Counted from the stretch's first letter, positions 39,640 through 50,217 are shown. The stretch is DNA of 64,000 bases from Vespertiliibacter pulmonis (GCF_013377275.1 NZ_CP016615.1:1767740-1831739), one strand, 5' to 3'. Notes: generated by a model from the letters alone, not told the origin. A program made the numbers and translations.

Positions 39640-41679
39640 ATGAGAAATCCTATCGCAACAATGAAAAAAACAGCCCTAACCTTAGCTATTTCAGCCATCA
39701 GCACTTCAGTGCTTGCACAAAATGTTGTCATATTTGGCGATAGTTTGAGCGACATCGGGCAGAAAAATTGGAATCACAAAGCAAGCTATTATAAAAATGA
39801 CAAAGCAAACCCGCTATATAACGAATTATTAGCCGAACAGCTTGGACAAACCTTAAAAGCATCAAGTGAAGGGGGAACAAACTACGCTTACAGTGGTGGT
39901 GTTGCTGTCGGTTCAAATAGTGCTTACACGGCTATTCAACCGAATGTCGTTGTTCAAAAACAGATACAACACTATTTAGAAAAGGGAGCAAACCCTGCAG
40001 ATTTACATATTGTGTGGGCGGGTGGCAATGATATTGCTGCAATTTTACAACGTGCATTAGCAAGCACTGCCCCCATTGATATGTTATTAGACGGGGCAAA
40101 AGAATCGGCAACAGCAACTGCTACACAATGGGCAACGTTACGCCAAGCAGGTGTTGAAACGGCTGTTTTCCCAACCGTGCCAAACGTAGTTTACACCCCA
40201 TCGCTCTTCCAACTGTTTACGCAGTCTGTTACAGATGCCATTAAACAGCAAGCCACTGCATTTACCACCCCCCAAATAGCAGAATTTATTGCAAATTCTT
40301 TCCAAACTGCGTTGAGAGCGAATGCACAGGTACTTAATGTATCAACCCAACATTCTTTAGCTGATTTTGAAAATTCACGGTTAGATGTGTTAAGAAACAG
40401 TGTGAAAGCCCTTTATGCAAGCCCACTTGGTACGGCACTTGCAAGCAAAATTGATCAAGAAACTATAACTCAAGCCCTTGTTCAGCAATACCAACAAATG
40501 GCACAACAAGCAACTCAAGCAACCACATTGTTTAATCAATTTACAACAACCGCATTAAACAAAGTGGGCGGAAATATCGTTCGCTTAGACATTGATGCTC
40601 TATTTAAAGATTTATTAGATCGCCCCGAAGCCTATGGGCTTACCAATACCGTAGGGACAGCCTGCCAAAGCACCACGCAAGCACAATGTACGCCAACAAA
40701 CGCCAATGCAGATCAAATGCTTTTTGCTGATAGTTTTCACCCCAATTTACTCGCTCACAAAGTGATGGCAGATTATATCTACACCACGCTCAACTCACCG
40801 AAAGAGATGGCAATCCTCACCCGTTTAGCTGAACAAAACAGCGAAATCGCCCTTGATATTGCTCGTAATGAAAGTAACCTTAACCGCTTTCAACGCCAAG
40901 CAGAACAGAGTGTTAGTGCTATTTCTCGCTACCAACAACAAAAAGACGGACACAGTGTACACGTTGGGCTAAAAGCACAATTTTCGCCTGAATGGCAATT
41001 TAGTGCCATTTTCAGCCAACAAAATCAGAAAGGCTCACTCGGTTCAACCAAAGCAGATAGCAAAACTAAAGCGATTAACACCGCCTTACGCTATGATGCC
41101 AATAATTGGTGGCTTGGTTCGAGCTTACAAATCAGTAGCTCTGATTTCGATACACAACGCTCAGTACAGTTAGGCTCATCAATTCATACTCAACAAGGCA
41201 ACACAAACGGCTCAACTATTTCTGCCTCATTATTTGGTGGCTATGAATGGAAAATTGAGCAACACTTTGTTTCTGCTCTGGCGGATCTCACTTACAGTAA
41301 TAGTAAAATTTCCGCCTTTGGCGAACAGCAAAAAAGTGCCACTCAATTACAGTTTGACGAACAAAAAACTAATCAACTCAAAACAGGAATTGGCACAGAA
41401 TATCGCTATCAAGGGCAACAATTCCAGCCGTTTATATCAGCTCGCTGGGTGAAAAATTGGTTACACAAAGCCCAAACCTTGAATGTGGGCTTAAATGGCA
41501 GTCGATTTAACGTACAACTGCCAACGACTGATCGTAGTTGGGTAAATATGCAAGCAGGGGCAAATTACCAATTTGCAACACTTCCATTACAACTCACCGC
41601 TTACCTAAGCCACGACCTAGCCCGTAAACAAAAATTAACTGGCACGACAATCAACGCTGGCGTGAGTTACCAGTTTTAA
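39640..41679 (+). CDS. GDSL-esterase autotransporter (type Va secretion)
   Basis: A 679-residue outer-membrane autotransporter. A signal peptide of about 26 residues (cleavage after VLA) is followed by a GDSL/SGNH lipase-esterase passenger: block I FGDSLSD (Ser35), WAGGND (block III) and DSFHPN (Asp364, His367). A linker helix rich in Gln/Ala/Asn leads to a roughly 250-residue beta-barrel that ends in Phe (AGVSYQF), as expected for Bam-dependent insertion. Relatives include Pseudomonas EstA and pasteurellacean esterase/lipase autotransporters. It likely displays an esterase at the cell surface. AAGGAA lies eight bases before the start. Divergent from treB, single gene. Confidence 0.9.
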   Translation: MRNPIATMKKTALTLAISAISTSVLAQNVVIFGDSLSDIGQKNWNHKASYYKNDKANPLYNELLAEQLGQTLKASSEGGTNYAYSGGVAVGSNSAYTAIQPNVVVQKQIQHYLEKGANPADLHIVWAGGNDIAAILQRALASTAPIDMLLDGAKESATATATQWATLRQAGVETAVFPTVPNVVYTPSLFQLFTQSVTDAIKQQATAFTTPQIAEFIANSFQTALRANAQVLNVSTQHSLADFENSRLDVLRNSVKALYASPLGTALASKIDQETITQALVQQYQQMAQQATQATTLFNQFTTTALNKVGGNIVRLDIDALFKDLLDRPEAYGLTNTVGTACQSTTQAQCTPTNANADQMLFADSFHPNLLAHKVMADYIYTTLNSPKEMAILTRLAEQNSEIALDIARNESNLNRFQRQAEQSVSAISRYQQQKDGHSVHVGLKAQFSPEWQFSAIFSQQNQKGSLGSTKADSKTKAINTALRYDANNWWLGSSLQISSSDFDTQRSVQLGSSIHTQQGNTNGSTISASLFGGYEWKIEQHFVSALADLTYSNSKISAFGEQQKSATQLQFDEQKTNQLKTGIGTEYRYQGQQFQPFISARWVKNWLHKAQTLNVGLNGSRFNVQLPTTDRSWVNMQAGANYQFATLPLQLTAYLSHDLARKQKLTGTTINAGVSYQF

Positions 41680-41765
41680 TTAACAAGATTTCTGTTAAAG
41701 ATGAACTTCACTCTAACTGTATAATTTTTATACTACAATTAGTAAATATAGTAAATAAATTTTGG

Positions 41766-41799
41766 TATACTAATCTCCTAAATTTAGGAGATTAGTATA
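41766..41799 (+). promoter_or_regulatory. Perfect 34-bp palindrome enclosing the ribosome-binding site of the restriction gene
   Basis: The 17 bases 41766-41782 are the exact reverse complement of 41783-41799. The right arm contains AGGAG at 41786-41790, the only Shine-Dalgarno for the ATG at 41799, and the last base of the palindrome is the A of that ATG. As RNA it would form a 15-bp hairpin hiding the ribosome site; as DNA it could be an operator. A TATAAT at 41720-41725 lies 40 bases upstream as possible -10 box. Confidence 0.85.
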
Positions 41800-42638
41800 T
41801 GAATCTTATTAATGCAATTATTAACCTAATAAATAATCCCATTACTGAATTAGTTACACATTACCAAAGTAATAATCGTGCAAATCAAGCAGGTGATGCC
41901 CTTGAAGAATATGTAAAAGATCTTTTTGCAAATACTTTTAATTTGCCCGAAATAGAACGCTTAGAAAAAAGAGCTGAGATATTTTCTTATCTAGGAAATA
42001 ACTCGAACCCTCCTGATATAATGTTAAAAAATGGTGATGCTATTGAAGTTAAGAAAATTAAGAATAATAACTCTTATTTAGCACTTAATAGTAGTTATCC
42101 AAAATCAAAGTTGCTCGCAAATAGCTCTATGATCTCTAATGCTTGTAGAAATGCTGAAAATTGGACAGAAAAAGATTTAATGTATATTGTTGGTATAGTT
42201 GATAATTCTCATCTTAAACATTTATCAATCGTCTATGGTGATGATTACTGTGCAACAGAAGATTGCTATTCAAAAATAAAATCAACTATTAAAAACGGAG
42301 TAGAAAGTATCCCTGGCGTAGAATTTTCTTTTACAAAAGAATTAGGTCGAATCAATAAAATTGATCCTCTAGGAATAACTTATTTAAGGGTAAGAGGAAT
42401 GTGGGGAATTGAAAACCCTTGGAATGTATTTAACTATATTTATACAAGATCTTTTTCAAATAATTTTAACTTTATGGCTATTATTAATGAGCAAAAATGG
42501 AATAGCTTTAATAATACACAAGATTTATTAGAATTAGTTAATGATAATGATAATCTTAATATTATTGATATAAAAATCAAAGATCCTAATAATCCAGCAA
42601 AGTTAAAAAATGCGAAATTAATAACATATTACCAATAA
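41799..42638 (+). CDS. Type II restriction endonuclease, NgoPII family (predicted GGCC)
   Basis: A 279-residue protein that closely follows the NgoPII endonuclease: [42 protein letters not shown] (PD-(D/E)xK-type catalytic segment D-x-EVK), [32 protein letters not shown] and [16 protein letters not shown]. NgoPII cuts GGCC, the HaeIII site, so the same specificity is inferred. Strongly AT-rich compared with neighbours, indicating transfer. It precedes its methyltransferase by seven bases, and the order R then M makes control of first expression important (see the palindrome at its start). Confidence 0.93.
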   Translation: MNLINAIINLINNPITELVTHYQSNNRANQAGDALEEYVKDLFANTFNLPEIERLEKRAEIFSYLGNNSNPPDIMLKNGDAIEVKKIKNNNSYLALNSSYPKSKLLANSSMISNACRNAENWTEKDLMYIVGIVDNSHLKHLSIVYGDDYCATEDCYSKIKSTIKNGVESIPGVEFSFTKELGRINKIDPLGITYLRVRGMWGIENPWNVFNYIYTRSFSNNFNFMAIINEQKWNSFNNTQDLLELVNDNDNLNIIDIKIKDPNNPAKLKNAKLITYYQ

Positions 42639-42645
42639 GGAAGAA

Positions 42646-43662
42646 ATGAAAATTATTAGCTTATTTAGCGGATGTGGCGGTTTAGACTTAGGCTTTAAAA
42701 AAGCAGGTTTTGAAATTTGTGTAGCAAATGAATACGATAAGACCATTTGGGCTACATTTAAAGCAAATCACCCTGACACTGTCTTAATTGAAGGTGATAT
42801 TCGTAACATCAAAGAAGAAAATTTTCCTAATGAAATTGATGGCATTATTGGCGGACCACCTTGCCAGTCTTGGTCTGAAGCTGGCTCTTTACGTGGTATT
42901 AACGATAGTCGAGGTCAACTTTTTTTTGATTACATTCGTATATTAAAAGACAAACAGCCTAAATTTTTTCTTGCTGAAAATGTCAGAGGAATGCTTGCTA
43001 ATCGTCATAATGAAGCTGTTCAAAATATATTAAAAATGTTTGACGAATGTGGATATGATGTAACTTTAACAATGGTTAACGCAAAAGATTATGGCGTTCC
43101 TCAAGAACGCAAAAGAGTTTTTTATATTGGCTTTCGTAAAGATTTAAAAATTAATTTTAGTTTTCCTATTGGATCTACCACTGATAATAAAAAGAAAATT
43201 TCACTAAAAGATATTATTTGGGATTTAAAGGATACAGCTGTTCCAGCTTTAGCTCAAAATAAAATGAACCCCAAAGCCATTAATAATAATGAATATTTTA
43301 CAGGTAGTTTTTCTCCTATTTTTATGAGTCGTAATAGAGTAAAAGCATGGGATGAGCAAGGCTTTACTGTACAAGCATCAGGAAGACAATGTCAGCTCCA
43401 TCCTCAAGCTCCTAAAATGGAAAAACATGGAGTAAATGACTATCGGTTTGTTGCAGGAAAAGAGCACTTATATCGCAGAATGACTATTCGAGAAATAGCT
43501 CGTATTCAAGGCTTCCCCGATGACTTTATATTCATCTACAAAAATACTAATGATGCATATAAAATGATTGGTAATGCTGTCCCAGTAAATCTAGCATTTG
43601 AAATTGCTCAAGCTATAAAAAAAGAGTTATATAAATTACCGACAAATATATCTACAAGCTAA
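42646..43662 (+). CDS. DNA (cytosine-5) methyltransferase, NgoPII/HaeIII-like (predicted GGCC)
   Basis: The protective methylase of the cassette, 338 residues. The C5-MTase motifs appear in order: [28 protein letters not shown] (catalytic Cys in PCQ), VI AENVRG, VIII QERKRVF, then a target-recognition region, [12 protein letters not shown] and [10 protein letters not shown]. The GPPCQSW motif and length resemble M.HaeIII/M.NgoPII. It starts behind AAGGAAGAA directly after the endonuclease stop. No Vsr repair gene follows. Confidence 0.93.
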   Translation: MKIISLFSGCGGLDLGFKKAGFEICVANEYDKTIWATFKANHPDTVLIEGDIRNIKEENFPNEIDGIIGGPPCQSWSEAGSLRGINDSRGQLFFDYIRILKDKQPKFFLAENVRGMLANRHNEAVQNILKMFDECGYDVTLTMVNAKDYGVPQERKRVFYIGFRKDLKINFSFPIGSTTDNKKKISLKDIIWDLKDTAVPALAQNKMNPKAINNNEYFTGSFSPIFMSRNRVKAWDEQGFTVQASGRQCQLHPQAPKMEKHGVNDYRFVAGKEHLYRRMTIREIARIQGFPDDFIFIYKNTNDAYKMIGNAVPVNLAFEIAQAIKKELYKLPTNISTS

Positions 43663-43794
43663 ACTTAGAATATCTACCATACTTGTAATATAAATAAGTG
43701 GGATTCTAATAAATTATTTATATAATCCTACCAAGGACTATTACAAATAATAGTCCATACCTCAAAGAAATTTTAATCTATTTTTGTCCAAGGA

Positions 43795-45816
43795 TTAACT
43801 GGTTATATCTAATAAATATATTTTCAACTGCTGAATTTTATCCCTTACAGTGGCAGCTTTTTCAAACTCTAAGTTTTGAGCGTAGGTTTTCATTTCTTGT
43901 TCTAAAACTTTCAATTCTTTTTCAAGTTCTTTGCGAGATTTCGGGCTGTAAGCGGTTTGATCTTCATTCAGTTTCGCAGATTTTCTGCCTTTTTTCGGTT
44001 TGTCGCTCTGACCAATATCAAGCAATTCACCGACTTTTTTATTTAAGGCCTGTGGCGTAATGCCATTTTGTAAATTATGTTCTATCTGTTTTTCTCGGCG
44101 GCGTTCTGTTTCAGTTATCGCTTTTTGCATTGAATTTGTTATCCGATCACCGTAAAGAATCGCTTTGCCGTTTAAGTTACGGGCTGCCCGCCCAATAGTT
44201 TGGATAAGAGAACGTTCAGAACGAAGAAAACCCTCTTTATCAGCATCAAGAATGGCAACGAGAGAGACTTCGGGCATATCTAGCCCCTCTCGCAATAAGT
44301 TGATCCCAACCAGTACGTCAAACATTCCCATTCGTAAATCATGGATAATTTCTACCCGTTCCACCGTATCAATATCGCTATGTAGATAACGCACTCGAAC
44401 GCCGTGTTCGTCAAGGTAATCGGTGAGATCTTCCGCCATTTTTTTAGTCAGCGTGGTAACGAGTACCCGTTCATTTACGGCTACCCGTTTATGAATTTCC
44501 GAAAGAAGATCATCAACCTGTGTCGCCACGGGGCGAACTTCAATAATGGGATCAAGTAGCCCTGTCGGGCGTACCACTTGGTCGATGACATCGGGATTTT
44601 TTTCTAGTTCATAAGCTCCTGGGGTTGCAGAGACATAAATGGTTTGTGGTGAAAGTTGTTCAAACTCTTCAAAACGCAGGGGGCGGTTATCTAATGCAGA
44701 GGGCAAACGAAAGCCATATTGTACTAGCGTTTCTTTTCTGGCTCGGTCGCCACGGTACATTCCGCCAATTTGTGGCACGGTAACGTGGGATTCATCAATA
44801 ATCAGTAAGCCATCGGCAGGCATATAATCAAATAAAGTTGGCGGGGGATCGCCCGCATTTCTGCCTGAAAGATAGCGTGAGTAATTTTCAATACCTGAGC
44901 AATAACCAAGTTCATTCATCATTTCAATATCAAATTGGGTTCGCTGTGCAAGGCGTTGTTCTTCTAACAATTTATTTTCTTGAATAAAGTAAGATCGACG
45001 TTCTGCTAACTCAACTTTTATCTGCTCAATCGCTGCTAAAATTCGCTCTCTTGGGGTTACATAGTGCGTTTTAGGGTAAATGGTGTAACGTGGCACTTTG
45101 CCTAAACTATGCCCTGTAAGCGGGTCAAATAGCGAAAGATTTTCAATTTCATCATCAAAGAGTTCTACTCGTACCGCTATGTCGTCCGATTCAGCAGGGA
45201 AAATATCAATCACTTCACCACGCACTCGGAAAGTTGAACGCTGAAAAGCTTGGTCGTTACGGGTATATTGCAACTCGGCAAGACGGGTTAGAATAGTACG
45301 CTGGTTAATAATAGCCCCCACCTGTAAATGTAACATCATCTGCATATAAGCATTGACATCACCTAAGCCGTAAATTGCTGAAACCGATGCAACCACAATA
45401 GTATCTCGCCGTTCAAGGAAAGATTTTGTTGCAGACAGTCGCATTTGTTCAATTTGTTCATTGATTGAGGCATCTTTTTCGATAAAAGTATCGCTACTCG
45501 GCACATAGGCTTCAGGCTGATAATAATCATAGTAAGAGACAAAATATTCCACCGCATTTTCAGGGAAAAATGCTTTCATTTCAGCATAAAGCTGTGCCGC
45601 AAGGGTTTTGTTTGGGGCAAGCAACATTGCAGGGCGATTAAGTGTCGCAATCACATTAGCAATGGTAAATGTTTTACCTGATCCTGTTACGCCGAGTAAT
45701 GTTTGATGAGCCAGCCCATCATTTAAGCCCTCAACTAATTTAGCAATAGCAGTGGGCTGATCACCTGCAGGTTTGAATGGGGAATGAATAATGAAGGGTT
45801 TAGACTGCTTGCTCAT
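43795..45816 (-). CDS. uvrB: Excinuclease ABC subunit B (UvrB)
   Basis: Damage-verifying helicase of nucleotide excision repair, 673 residues. Walker A is GVTGSGKT at residues 42-49. The beta-hairpin [12 protein letters not shown] that probes DNA, the [14 protein letters not shown]alker B box, motif [11 protein letters not shown] and the C-terminal UVR domain ([25 protein letters not shown]) that binds UvrC are all intact. Single gene on the minus strand next to the restriction-modification insertion. Confidence 0.96.
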   Translation of the reverse strand: MSKQSKPFIIHSPFKPAGDQPTAIAKLVEGLNDGLAHQTLLGVTGSGKTFTIANVIATLNRPAMLLAPNKTLAAQLYAEMKAFFPENAVEYFVSYYDYYQPEAYVPSSDTFIEKDASINEQIEQMRLSATKSFLERRDTIVVASVSAIYGLGDVNAYMQMMLHLQVGAIINQRTILTRLAELQYTRNDQAFQRSTFRVRGEVIDIFPAESDDIAVRVELFDDEIENLSLFDPLTGHSLGKVPRYTIYPKTHYVTPRERILAAIEQIKVELAERRSYFIQENKLLEEQRLAQRTQFDIEMMNELGYCSGIENYSRYLSGRNAGDPPPTLFDYMPADGLLIIDESHVTVPQIGGMYRGDRARKETLVQYGFRLPSALDNRPLRFEEFEQLSPQTIYVSATPGAYELEKNPDVIDQVVRPTGLLDPIIEVRPVATQVDDLLSEIHKRVAVNERVLVTTLTKKMAEDLTDYLDEHGVRVRYLHSDIDTVERVEIIHDLRMGMFDVLVGINLLREGLDMPEVSLVAILDADKEGFLRSERSLIQTIGRAARNLNGKAILYGDRITNSMQKAITETERRREKQIEHNLQNGITPQALNKKVGELLDIGQSDKPKKGRKSAKLNEDQTAYSPKSRKELEKELKVLEQEMKTYAQNLEFEKAATVRDKIQQLKIYLLDITS

Positions 45817-45930
45817 TGGGGGAAATCCTAATCAAAAAATTTCACTGATTTTAGCATAGCAAGCGGTAAGATTTGGGGCTATTTTTGCAATTTGCCACGC
45901 AGATTATATAGCAGAACGAAAAGTAACGAC

Positions 45931-46944
45931 CTAATTAGCTGACATCAAGGTTTTATTTGGCTCAAAAGCAATTTCTCGAGCAAGTTTAGGAACAAGGTAG
46001 CCCGATGTAATACGCTGAAGCTGTTTATAAATGGCAAATGCTGTTTTATCATCAAGATAAAAATGGCTCGCCCCTTCTACTTTATCAAGCAAATGTAAAT
46101 AATAGGGCAAAATACCGTAGCTAAAAAGCTTATCACTCAATGCTTTCAGTATTTCGGCATTATCGTTCACCTCTTTTAACAATACAGATTGATTAAGCAA
46201 TGCTACCCCGGCTTGTTTAAGCATTGCCATTTTTTCCGCAAACGTTTCATCAATTTCATTAGCGTGATTGATATGCGTTACTAATACGATATTTAAAGGC
46301 GATTTCGACAAACGGTCAGTCAATTCAGTGGTAATGCGATTCGGGATAACCACAGGCAAACGAGTGTGAATTCTCACCGTTTTTATATGGGAAATTTGCT
46401 CAAGCTCAGTCAAAATCCAATCAATTTCTTGATCTTTTGCCATTAGCGGATCACCGCCTGACAAAATAATTTCTTCCAATTCTTTATGCTCCTGGATATA
46501 AGCAATCCCTTGTTGCCAAACGGCTTTACCACTTTTCACCTCAGAATAGGGAAAATGGCGACGAAAACAGTAACGACAGTTAATTGCACAGCTATTTTTC
46601 AACATAAATAACAAGCGATTATGATATTTATGCAGAATATTTGGAGCAGGAGAATGTTGTTCTTCAAGAGGATCTTTGACGAAACCGTCCGCTTGCAAAA
46701 ATTCATTTTGAAGCGACATTGCTTGTAAAAATAGCGGATCTCTCGGATTATTTTTTTGCATTTTTTCTGCAAAAGGGCGAGGCACACGAACTGCAAACAG
46801 TTTGCGAGCCTGAATATCTGCCGTAAAGTGATCAGGGTCTAGCTCAAGATAGCTCAACAACATCACAGGATCGTTAAAAGCGTCAGCTAGATCTTGTAAC
46901 CATAATGGTTTATCATCATATTTTGTGATTGAAATCGGTATCAT
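45931..46944 (-). CDS. epmB: EF-P (R)-beta-lysine-forming lysine 2,3-aminomutase EpmB
   Basis: Radical-SAM, PLP-dependent enzyme converting (S)-lysine to (R)-beta-lysine for modification of elongation factor P. It has 337 residues. The cluster motif is CAINCRYCFRRHFPY, SGGDPLM follows, and PLP-binding and substrate loops lie in the C-terminal half (LYLLDKVEGASHF-like YYLHLLDKVEGASHF). It lacks the extra N-/C-terminal parts of clostridial lysine aminomutases, as EpmB does. The target gene efp lies 690 bases away in divergent orientation, a conserved arrangement. Confidence 0.94.
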   Translation of the reverse strand: MIPISITKYDDKPLWLQDLADAFNDPVMLLSYLELDPDHFTADIQARKLFAVRVPRPFAEKMQKNNPRDPLFLQAMSLQNEFLQADGFVKDPLEEQHSPAPNILHKYHNRLLFMLKNSCAINCRYCFRRHFPYSEVKSGKAVWQQGIAYIQEHKELEEIILSGGDPLMAKDQEIDWILTELEQISHIKTVRIHTRLPVVIPNRITTELTDRLSKSPLNIVLVTHINHANEIDETFAEKMAMLKQAGVALLNQSVLLKEVNDNAEILKALSDKLFSYGILPYYLHLLDKVEGASHFYLDDKTAFAIYKQLQRITSGYLVPKLAREIAFEPNKTLMSAN

Positions 46945-46971
46945 TTACGGCAGAAATACTGTTTTATTTAA

Positions 46972-47466
46972 CTATTTTTCAATTACACAACGTTGCGGCT
47001 GATTTTGGCTGTCCATCAAGGCAATCGCTTTTGAACCATTTACAATGTATTGTACTCCGCCTAAACAATAACGAGCATAGCTAGCATTGCGTTCAATCAG
47101 ATTTGGATCAGTTGGATCAAGTTGTTTAAAGGTTTGCACATTAGCCGCAGGATTTGCAGAATCTAGTGTAGAACCTACCGCTTGTTGCTGAGCCTGTGCT
47201 TCTGTTGGTGATAACATATTACTTAATAAATAACCAGCGGCTGCACCCGTTACAAAATTCCCCATTCGGTTACCACTTTGTGCCTGTGTTGCTGCATTGT
47301 TTGGCATTGCATTAGGCGTATTGTTGAAATCTGCATCAGGTCTTTTTTGTTGTTGGCTCGTTTGTGGTTTACTTTTCATCATTCTAAAGCCACCGCCACG
47401 TTTTGCTTCTGCTACCGTTGCAACTGAAAGTGCGGTAATTACCGCTAAAATCATTAATTTTTTCAT
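46972..47466 (-). CDS. Exported protein of unknown function
   Basis: With the start at 47466 it has 164 residues beginning with a signal peptide (MKKLMILAVITALSVATVAEA). An in-frame ATG at 47484 would add six residues; neither has a strong ribosome site. The mature part is Gln/Asn/Ala-rich and disordered, with a short hydrophobic Gly/Ala stretch (FVTGAAAGYLLSNMLS). A conserved-looking C-terminal block follows (YARYCLGGVQYIVNGSKAIAL...QRCVIEK) with two cysteines that could pair. It lies between epmB and efp. An H. influenzae-type uptake 9-mer, AAGTGCGGT, occurs inside at 47428-47436. Confidence 0.75.
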   Translation of the reverse strand: MKKLMILAVITALSVATVAEAKRGGGFRMMKSKPQTSQQQKRPDADFNNTPNAMPNNAATQAQSGNRMGNFVTGAAAGYLLSNMLSPTEAQAQQQAVGSTLDSANPAANVQTFKQLDPTDPNLIERNASYARYCLGGVQYIVNGSKAIALMDSQNQPQRCVIEK

Positions 47467-47633
47467 TGTATTACTTAAATCCATTCTAAAGGTTAAAAAG
47501 TCGGTGGATTATACCTGAAAATAAATCGAGCGCCACTGTAAAGAAATTTTTTAACCATTATTCAATTTTGTTGTATTATATTACCTTTCTATTTCAGCCT
47601 ATTTAGGCTCTATTTACTATTCTGAGGAATAAA

Positions 47634-48200
47634 ATGGCTAGTTACAGCACGAACGACTTTAAACCAGGTTTAAAATTTATCCAAGATGGCGAACCTTGCG
47701 TTATTATTGAAAACGAATTCGTAAAACCAGGGAAAGGGCAAGCTTTTACCCGTACAAAAATCCGTAAATTAATCTCTGGTAAAGTATTAGAGATCAACTT
47801 CAAATCAGGAAATACCGTTGAAGCTGCTGATGTTGTTGATTACAACTATACTTACTCTTACAAAGATGATGATTTCTGGTATTTTATGCACCCAGAAACT
47901 TTTGAACAAATTTCAGTTGATGCGAAAGCATTGGGCGATAACCATAAATGGTTAGTTGATCAAGCCGACTGTATCATCACATTATGGAATGGCACAGCAA
48001 TTTCAGTTACTCCACCTAATTTCGTAGAATTAGAAGTAATCGAAACCGATCCTGGCTTAAAAGGTGATACCGCAGGCACAGGTGGTAAACCAGCAACATT
48101 AAGCACAGGTGCTGTGGTTCGTGTTCCGCTATTCGTTCAAATTGGCGAAGTGATCCGTGTTGACACTCGTTCAGGCGAATATGTTTCTCGTGTGAAATAA
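47634..48200 (+). CDS. efp: Translation elongation factor P (EF-P)
   Basis: Rescues ribosomes stalled at consecutive prolines. It has 188 residues in three beta-barrel domains. The modified lysine lies in the loop PGKGQAF near residue 34, the target of EpmA/EpmB beta-lysylation; epmB is next door. C-terminal ends [19 protein letters not shown] as in the family. CTGAGGAA precedes the start. Confidence 0.96.
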   Translation: MASYSTNDFKPGLKFIQDGEPCVIIENEFVKPGKGQAFTRTKIRKLISGKVLEINFKSGNTVEAADVVDYNYTYSYKDDDFWYFMHPETFEQISVDAKALGDNHKWLVDQADCIITLWNGTAISVTPPNFVELEVIETDPGLKGDTAGTGGKPATLSTGAVVRVPLFVQIGEVIRVDTRSGEYVSRVK

Positions 48201-48206
48201 TTTAAT

Positions 48207-48236
48207 CTCCCCTAATGTTCGTTAGGGGATTTTTTT
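48207..48236 (+). terminator. Terminator after efp
   Basis: CCCCTAA and TTAGGGG pair over six bases and are followed by ATTTTTTT, seven bases after the stop. Confidence 0.88.
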
Positions 48237-48335
48237 ACCAGTATTTCAAAACTTTATAATGAAATAGCGGTCAGATTAGAGTACAATTCTTTACATCTCA
48301 ACATTATTATAGTGAATTATAAAGAGGGAAACATT

Positions 48336-48554
48336 ATGTCTATCGAAGTTCTCGATCAACTCGAAAACAAAATTAAACAAGCTGTTGAAACAATTCAATT
48401 ACTTCAATTAGAAGTAGAAGAATTAAAAGGTAAAAATGACGATGCTAACCGTGCTAATGAAACTTTACGTAAAGAGCATGAACAATTAAAAGCAGAACAT
48501 CAAGGTTTCCAAGACCGTTTACGTTCACTTTTAGGTCAAATTGATAACGTTTAA
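48336..48554 (+). CDS. zapB: Cell division protein ZapB
   Basis: A small all-coiled-coil protein at the Z ring that links ZapA to MatP. With ATG 48336, behind GAGGG at seven bases, it has 72 residues: SIEVLDQLENKIKQAVETI, then heptads through to LLGQIDNV. An upstream GTG at 48312 is a poorer start. Single gene followed by a terminator and tdk. Confidence 0.92.
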   Translation: MSIEVLDQLENKIKQAVETIQLLQLEVEELKGKNDDANRANETLRKEHEQLKAEHQGFQDRLRSLLGQIDNV

Positions 48555-48570
48555 TTTTCTATGAACGGAT

Positions 48571-48601
48571 AAACGGCTAATTTAGATATTAGCCGTTTTT
48601 T
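48571..48601 (+). terminator. Terminator after zapB
   Basis: AAACGGCTAAT pairs with ATTAGCCGTTT over a short loop and runs into TTT. Confidence 0.9.
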
Positions 48602-48613
48602 ATTGGTGTAATT

Positions 48614-49192
48614 ATGGCAAAACTCTATTTTTACTACTCTGCAATGAATGCAGGAAAATCCACAACATTGCTACAATCTTCCTATAATTATCAAGAACGA
48701 GGAATGAACACGTTAGTTTATACCGCTGCTATTGATGGACGTTATGGGATTGGTAAAGTCGCTTCCCGTATTGGGATTATGCAAGATGCTAATATTTTTC
48801 ATTCAACGACAGATCTCTTGATGGAAATTAATGAGCACCATAATACAAAAAAATTACACTGCATTTTAGTTGATGAAGCACAATTTTTAACGAAAGATCA
48901 AGTCTATCAACTCACTGAAGTTGTTGATAAATTAAAAATTCCTGTCCTATGCTATGGTTTACGCACTGATTTTCAAGCAGAACTATTTGAAGGCAGCCAT
49001 TATTTATTAGCTTGGGCAGATCAACTCGAAGAGCTTAAAACGATTTGCTATTGTGGACGTAAAGCAAATTTTGTCCTACGTATCAATGAAAATGGCGATG
49101 CTATCGTTGATGGTGAACAAATTCAAATTGGGGGCAACGATACTTATTTATCTGTTTGTCGCTATCACTATAAAGAAAAACTTAATAAATAA
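48614..49192 (+). CDS. tdk: Thymidine kinase (Tdk)
   Basis: Type II thymidine kinase for pyrimidine salvage, 192 residues. P-loop [10 protein letters not shown], Walker B-like LVDEAQFL, lid and zinc ligands in CYCGRKA and the C-terminal CRYHYK, and the thymidine lasso region [22 protein letters not shown]. Starts 13 bases after the zapB terminator. Confidence 0.95.
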   Translation: MAKLYFYYSAMNAGKSTTLLQSSYNYQERGMNTLVYTAAIDGRYGIGKVASRIGIMQDANIFHSTTDLLMEINEHHNTKKLHCILVDEAQFLTKDQVYQLTEVVDKLKIPVLCYGLRTDFQAELFEGSHYLLAWADQLEELKTICYCGRKANFVLRINENGDAIVDGEQIQIGGNDTYLSVCRYHYKEKLNK

Positions 49193-49193
49193 T

Positions 49194-49214
49194 AAAAGGG
49201 CATAATGCCCTTTT
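49194..49214. terminator. Bidirectional terminator between tdk and the 33-aa membrane-peptide gene
   Basis: AAAAGGGCAT and ATGCCCTTTT form a compact palindrome with A- and T-tracts usable on either strand. Confidence 0.85.
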
Positions 49215-49217
49215 AGT

Positions 49218-49319
49218 TCAACTATGGGTATAAGTTCGATAAATAAACGCTATAATTAAAATGACGAGCATTGCTACAATTTGGATTAACCGCTTTTTTG
49301 TTAATTTTTCTACTGGCAT
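49218..49319 (-). CDS. Small single-pass membrane peptide (33 aa)
   Basis: A short ORF with a good ribosome site (AGGTAGG about eight bases before the ATG). The product has a basic N-terminus (MPVEKLTKKRL), one hydrophobic helix (IQIVAMLVILIIAFIY) and a polar end RTYTHS, the layout of a small inner-membrane protein with cytoplasmic N-terminus. It ends directly at the terminator shared with tdk and is divergent from fnr. No function is recognised. Confidence 0.6.
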   Translation of the reverse strand: MPVEKLTKKRLIQIVAMLVILIIAFIYRTYTHS

Positions 49320-49428
49320 ATCTATTACCTACCTGTGTCCTGTTAAAATTTATTAGTTCTAAATGTATCAAAAAAATGCTAAAATTTGCCCTAAATCAAT
49401 TTAAGGGTCTTTTTATTACAAGCATACT

Positions 49429-50196
49429 ATGAAAATTGTATCCGATCAAAAAATAACAGGCAGGACAACTTGTACAATCCATTGCCAAAATTGTAGCATC
49501 AACCAGTTATGTCTGCCTTTTGCCCTAAATGAACACGAATTAACTCAATTAGATAATATCATTGAGCGGAAAAAGCCAATTCAAAAATCCCAAATTCTCT
49601 TTCAATCTGGTGATGAATTGAAAGCCATTTATGCTATTCGTTCTGGTACAATTAAAGCTTATACCATTAGTGAAAATGGTGAAGAACAAATTACTGCATT
49701 CCATCTCCCTGGTGATTTAATTGGTTTCGATGCCATTATGGATATGAAACACGTTGGTTTTGCTCAAGCCTTAGAAACTTCAATGATCTGTGAAATTCCT
49801 TTTGAAATTTTAGATGACCTTGCAGGAAAAATGCCCCGCATTCGTCATCAAATTATGCGTTTAATGAGTAGTGAAATCAAAAATGATCAAGAGATGATCC
49901 TATTGCTTTCAAAAATGAATGCCGAAGAAAAACTTGCAGCATTTCTTTATAACCTTTCTCAACGTTATTCTGAACGAGGATTTTCTGCTAGAGAATTTCG
50001 TTTAACAATGACAAGAGGCGATATTGGTAACTATCTTGGACTAACTATTGAAACAATTAGTCGCCTACTAGGACGATTCCAGAAAAGTGGTTTAATTAGT
50101 GTACAAGGTAAATATATTACGATTAATAAAATGGACGACCTTAGAGAAATGGCAGGTGTAACAAAATCTAAGATTCCTGTTACAGTTAATATCTAA
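49429..50196 (+). CDS. fnr: Anaerobic regulator FNR (HlyX-like)
   Basis: Oxygen-sensing CRP-family transcription factor, 255 residues. The [4Fe-4S] ligands match E. coli spacing: Cys19, Cys22, Cys28 and Cys121 (an extra Cys15 is present). A cyclic-nucleotide-binding-like barrel and dimer helix are followed by the HTH with [21 protein letters not shown], whose E..SR recognition residues predict binding to TTGAT-N4-ATCAA. In A. pleuropneumoniae the orthologue is HlyX. Single gene, terminator downstream. Confidence 0.94.
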   Translation: MKIVSDQKITGRTTCTIHCQNCSINQLCLPFALNEHELTQLDNIIERKKPIQKSQILFQSGDELKAIYAIRSGTIKAYTISENGEEQITAFHLPGDLIGFDAIMDMKHVGFAQALETSMICEIPFEILDDLAGKMPRIRHQIMRLMSSEIKNDQEMILLLSKMNAEEKLAAFLYNLSQRYSERGFSAREFRLTMTRGDIGNYLGLTIETISRLLGRFQKSGLISVQGKYITINKMDDLREMAGVTKSKIPVTVNI

Positions 50197-50217
50197 TTCT
50201 ATTGCTGATATAGAGAT

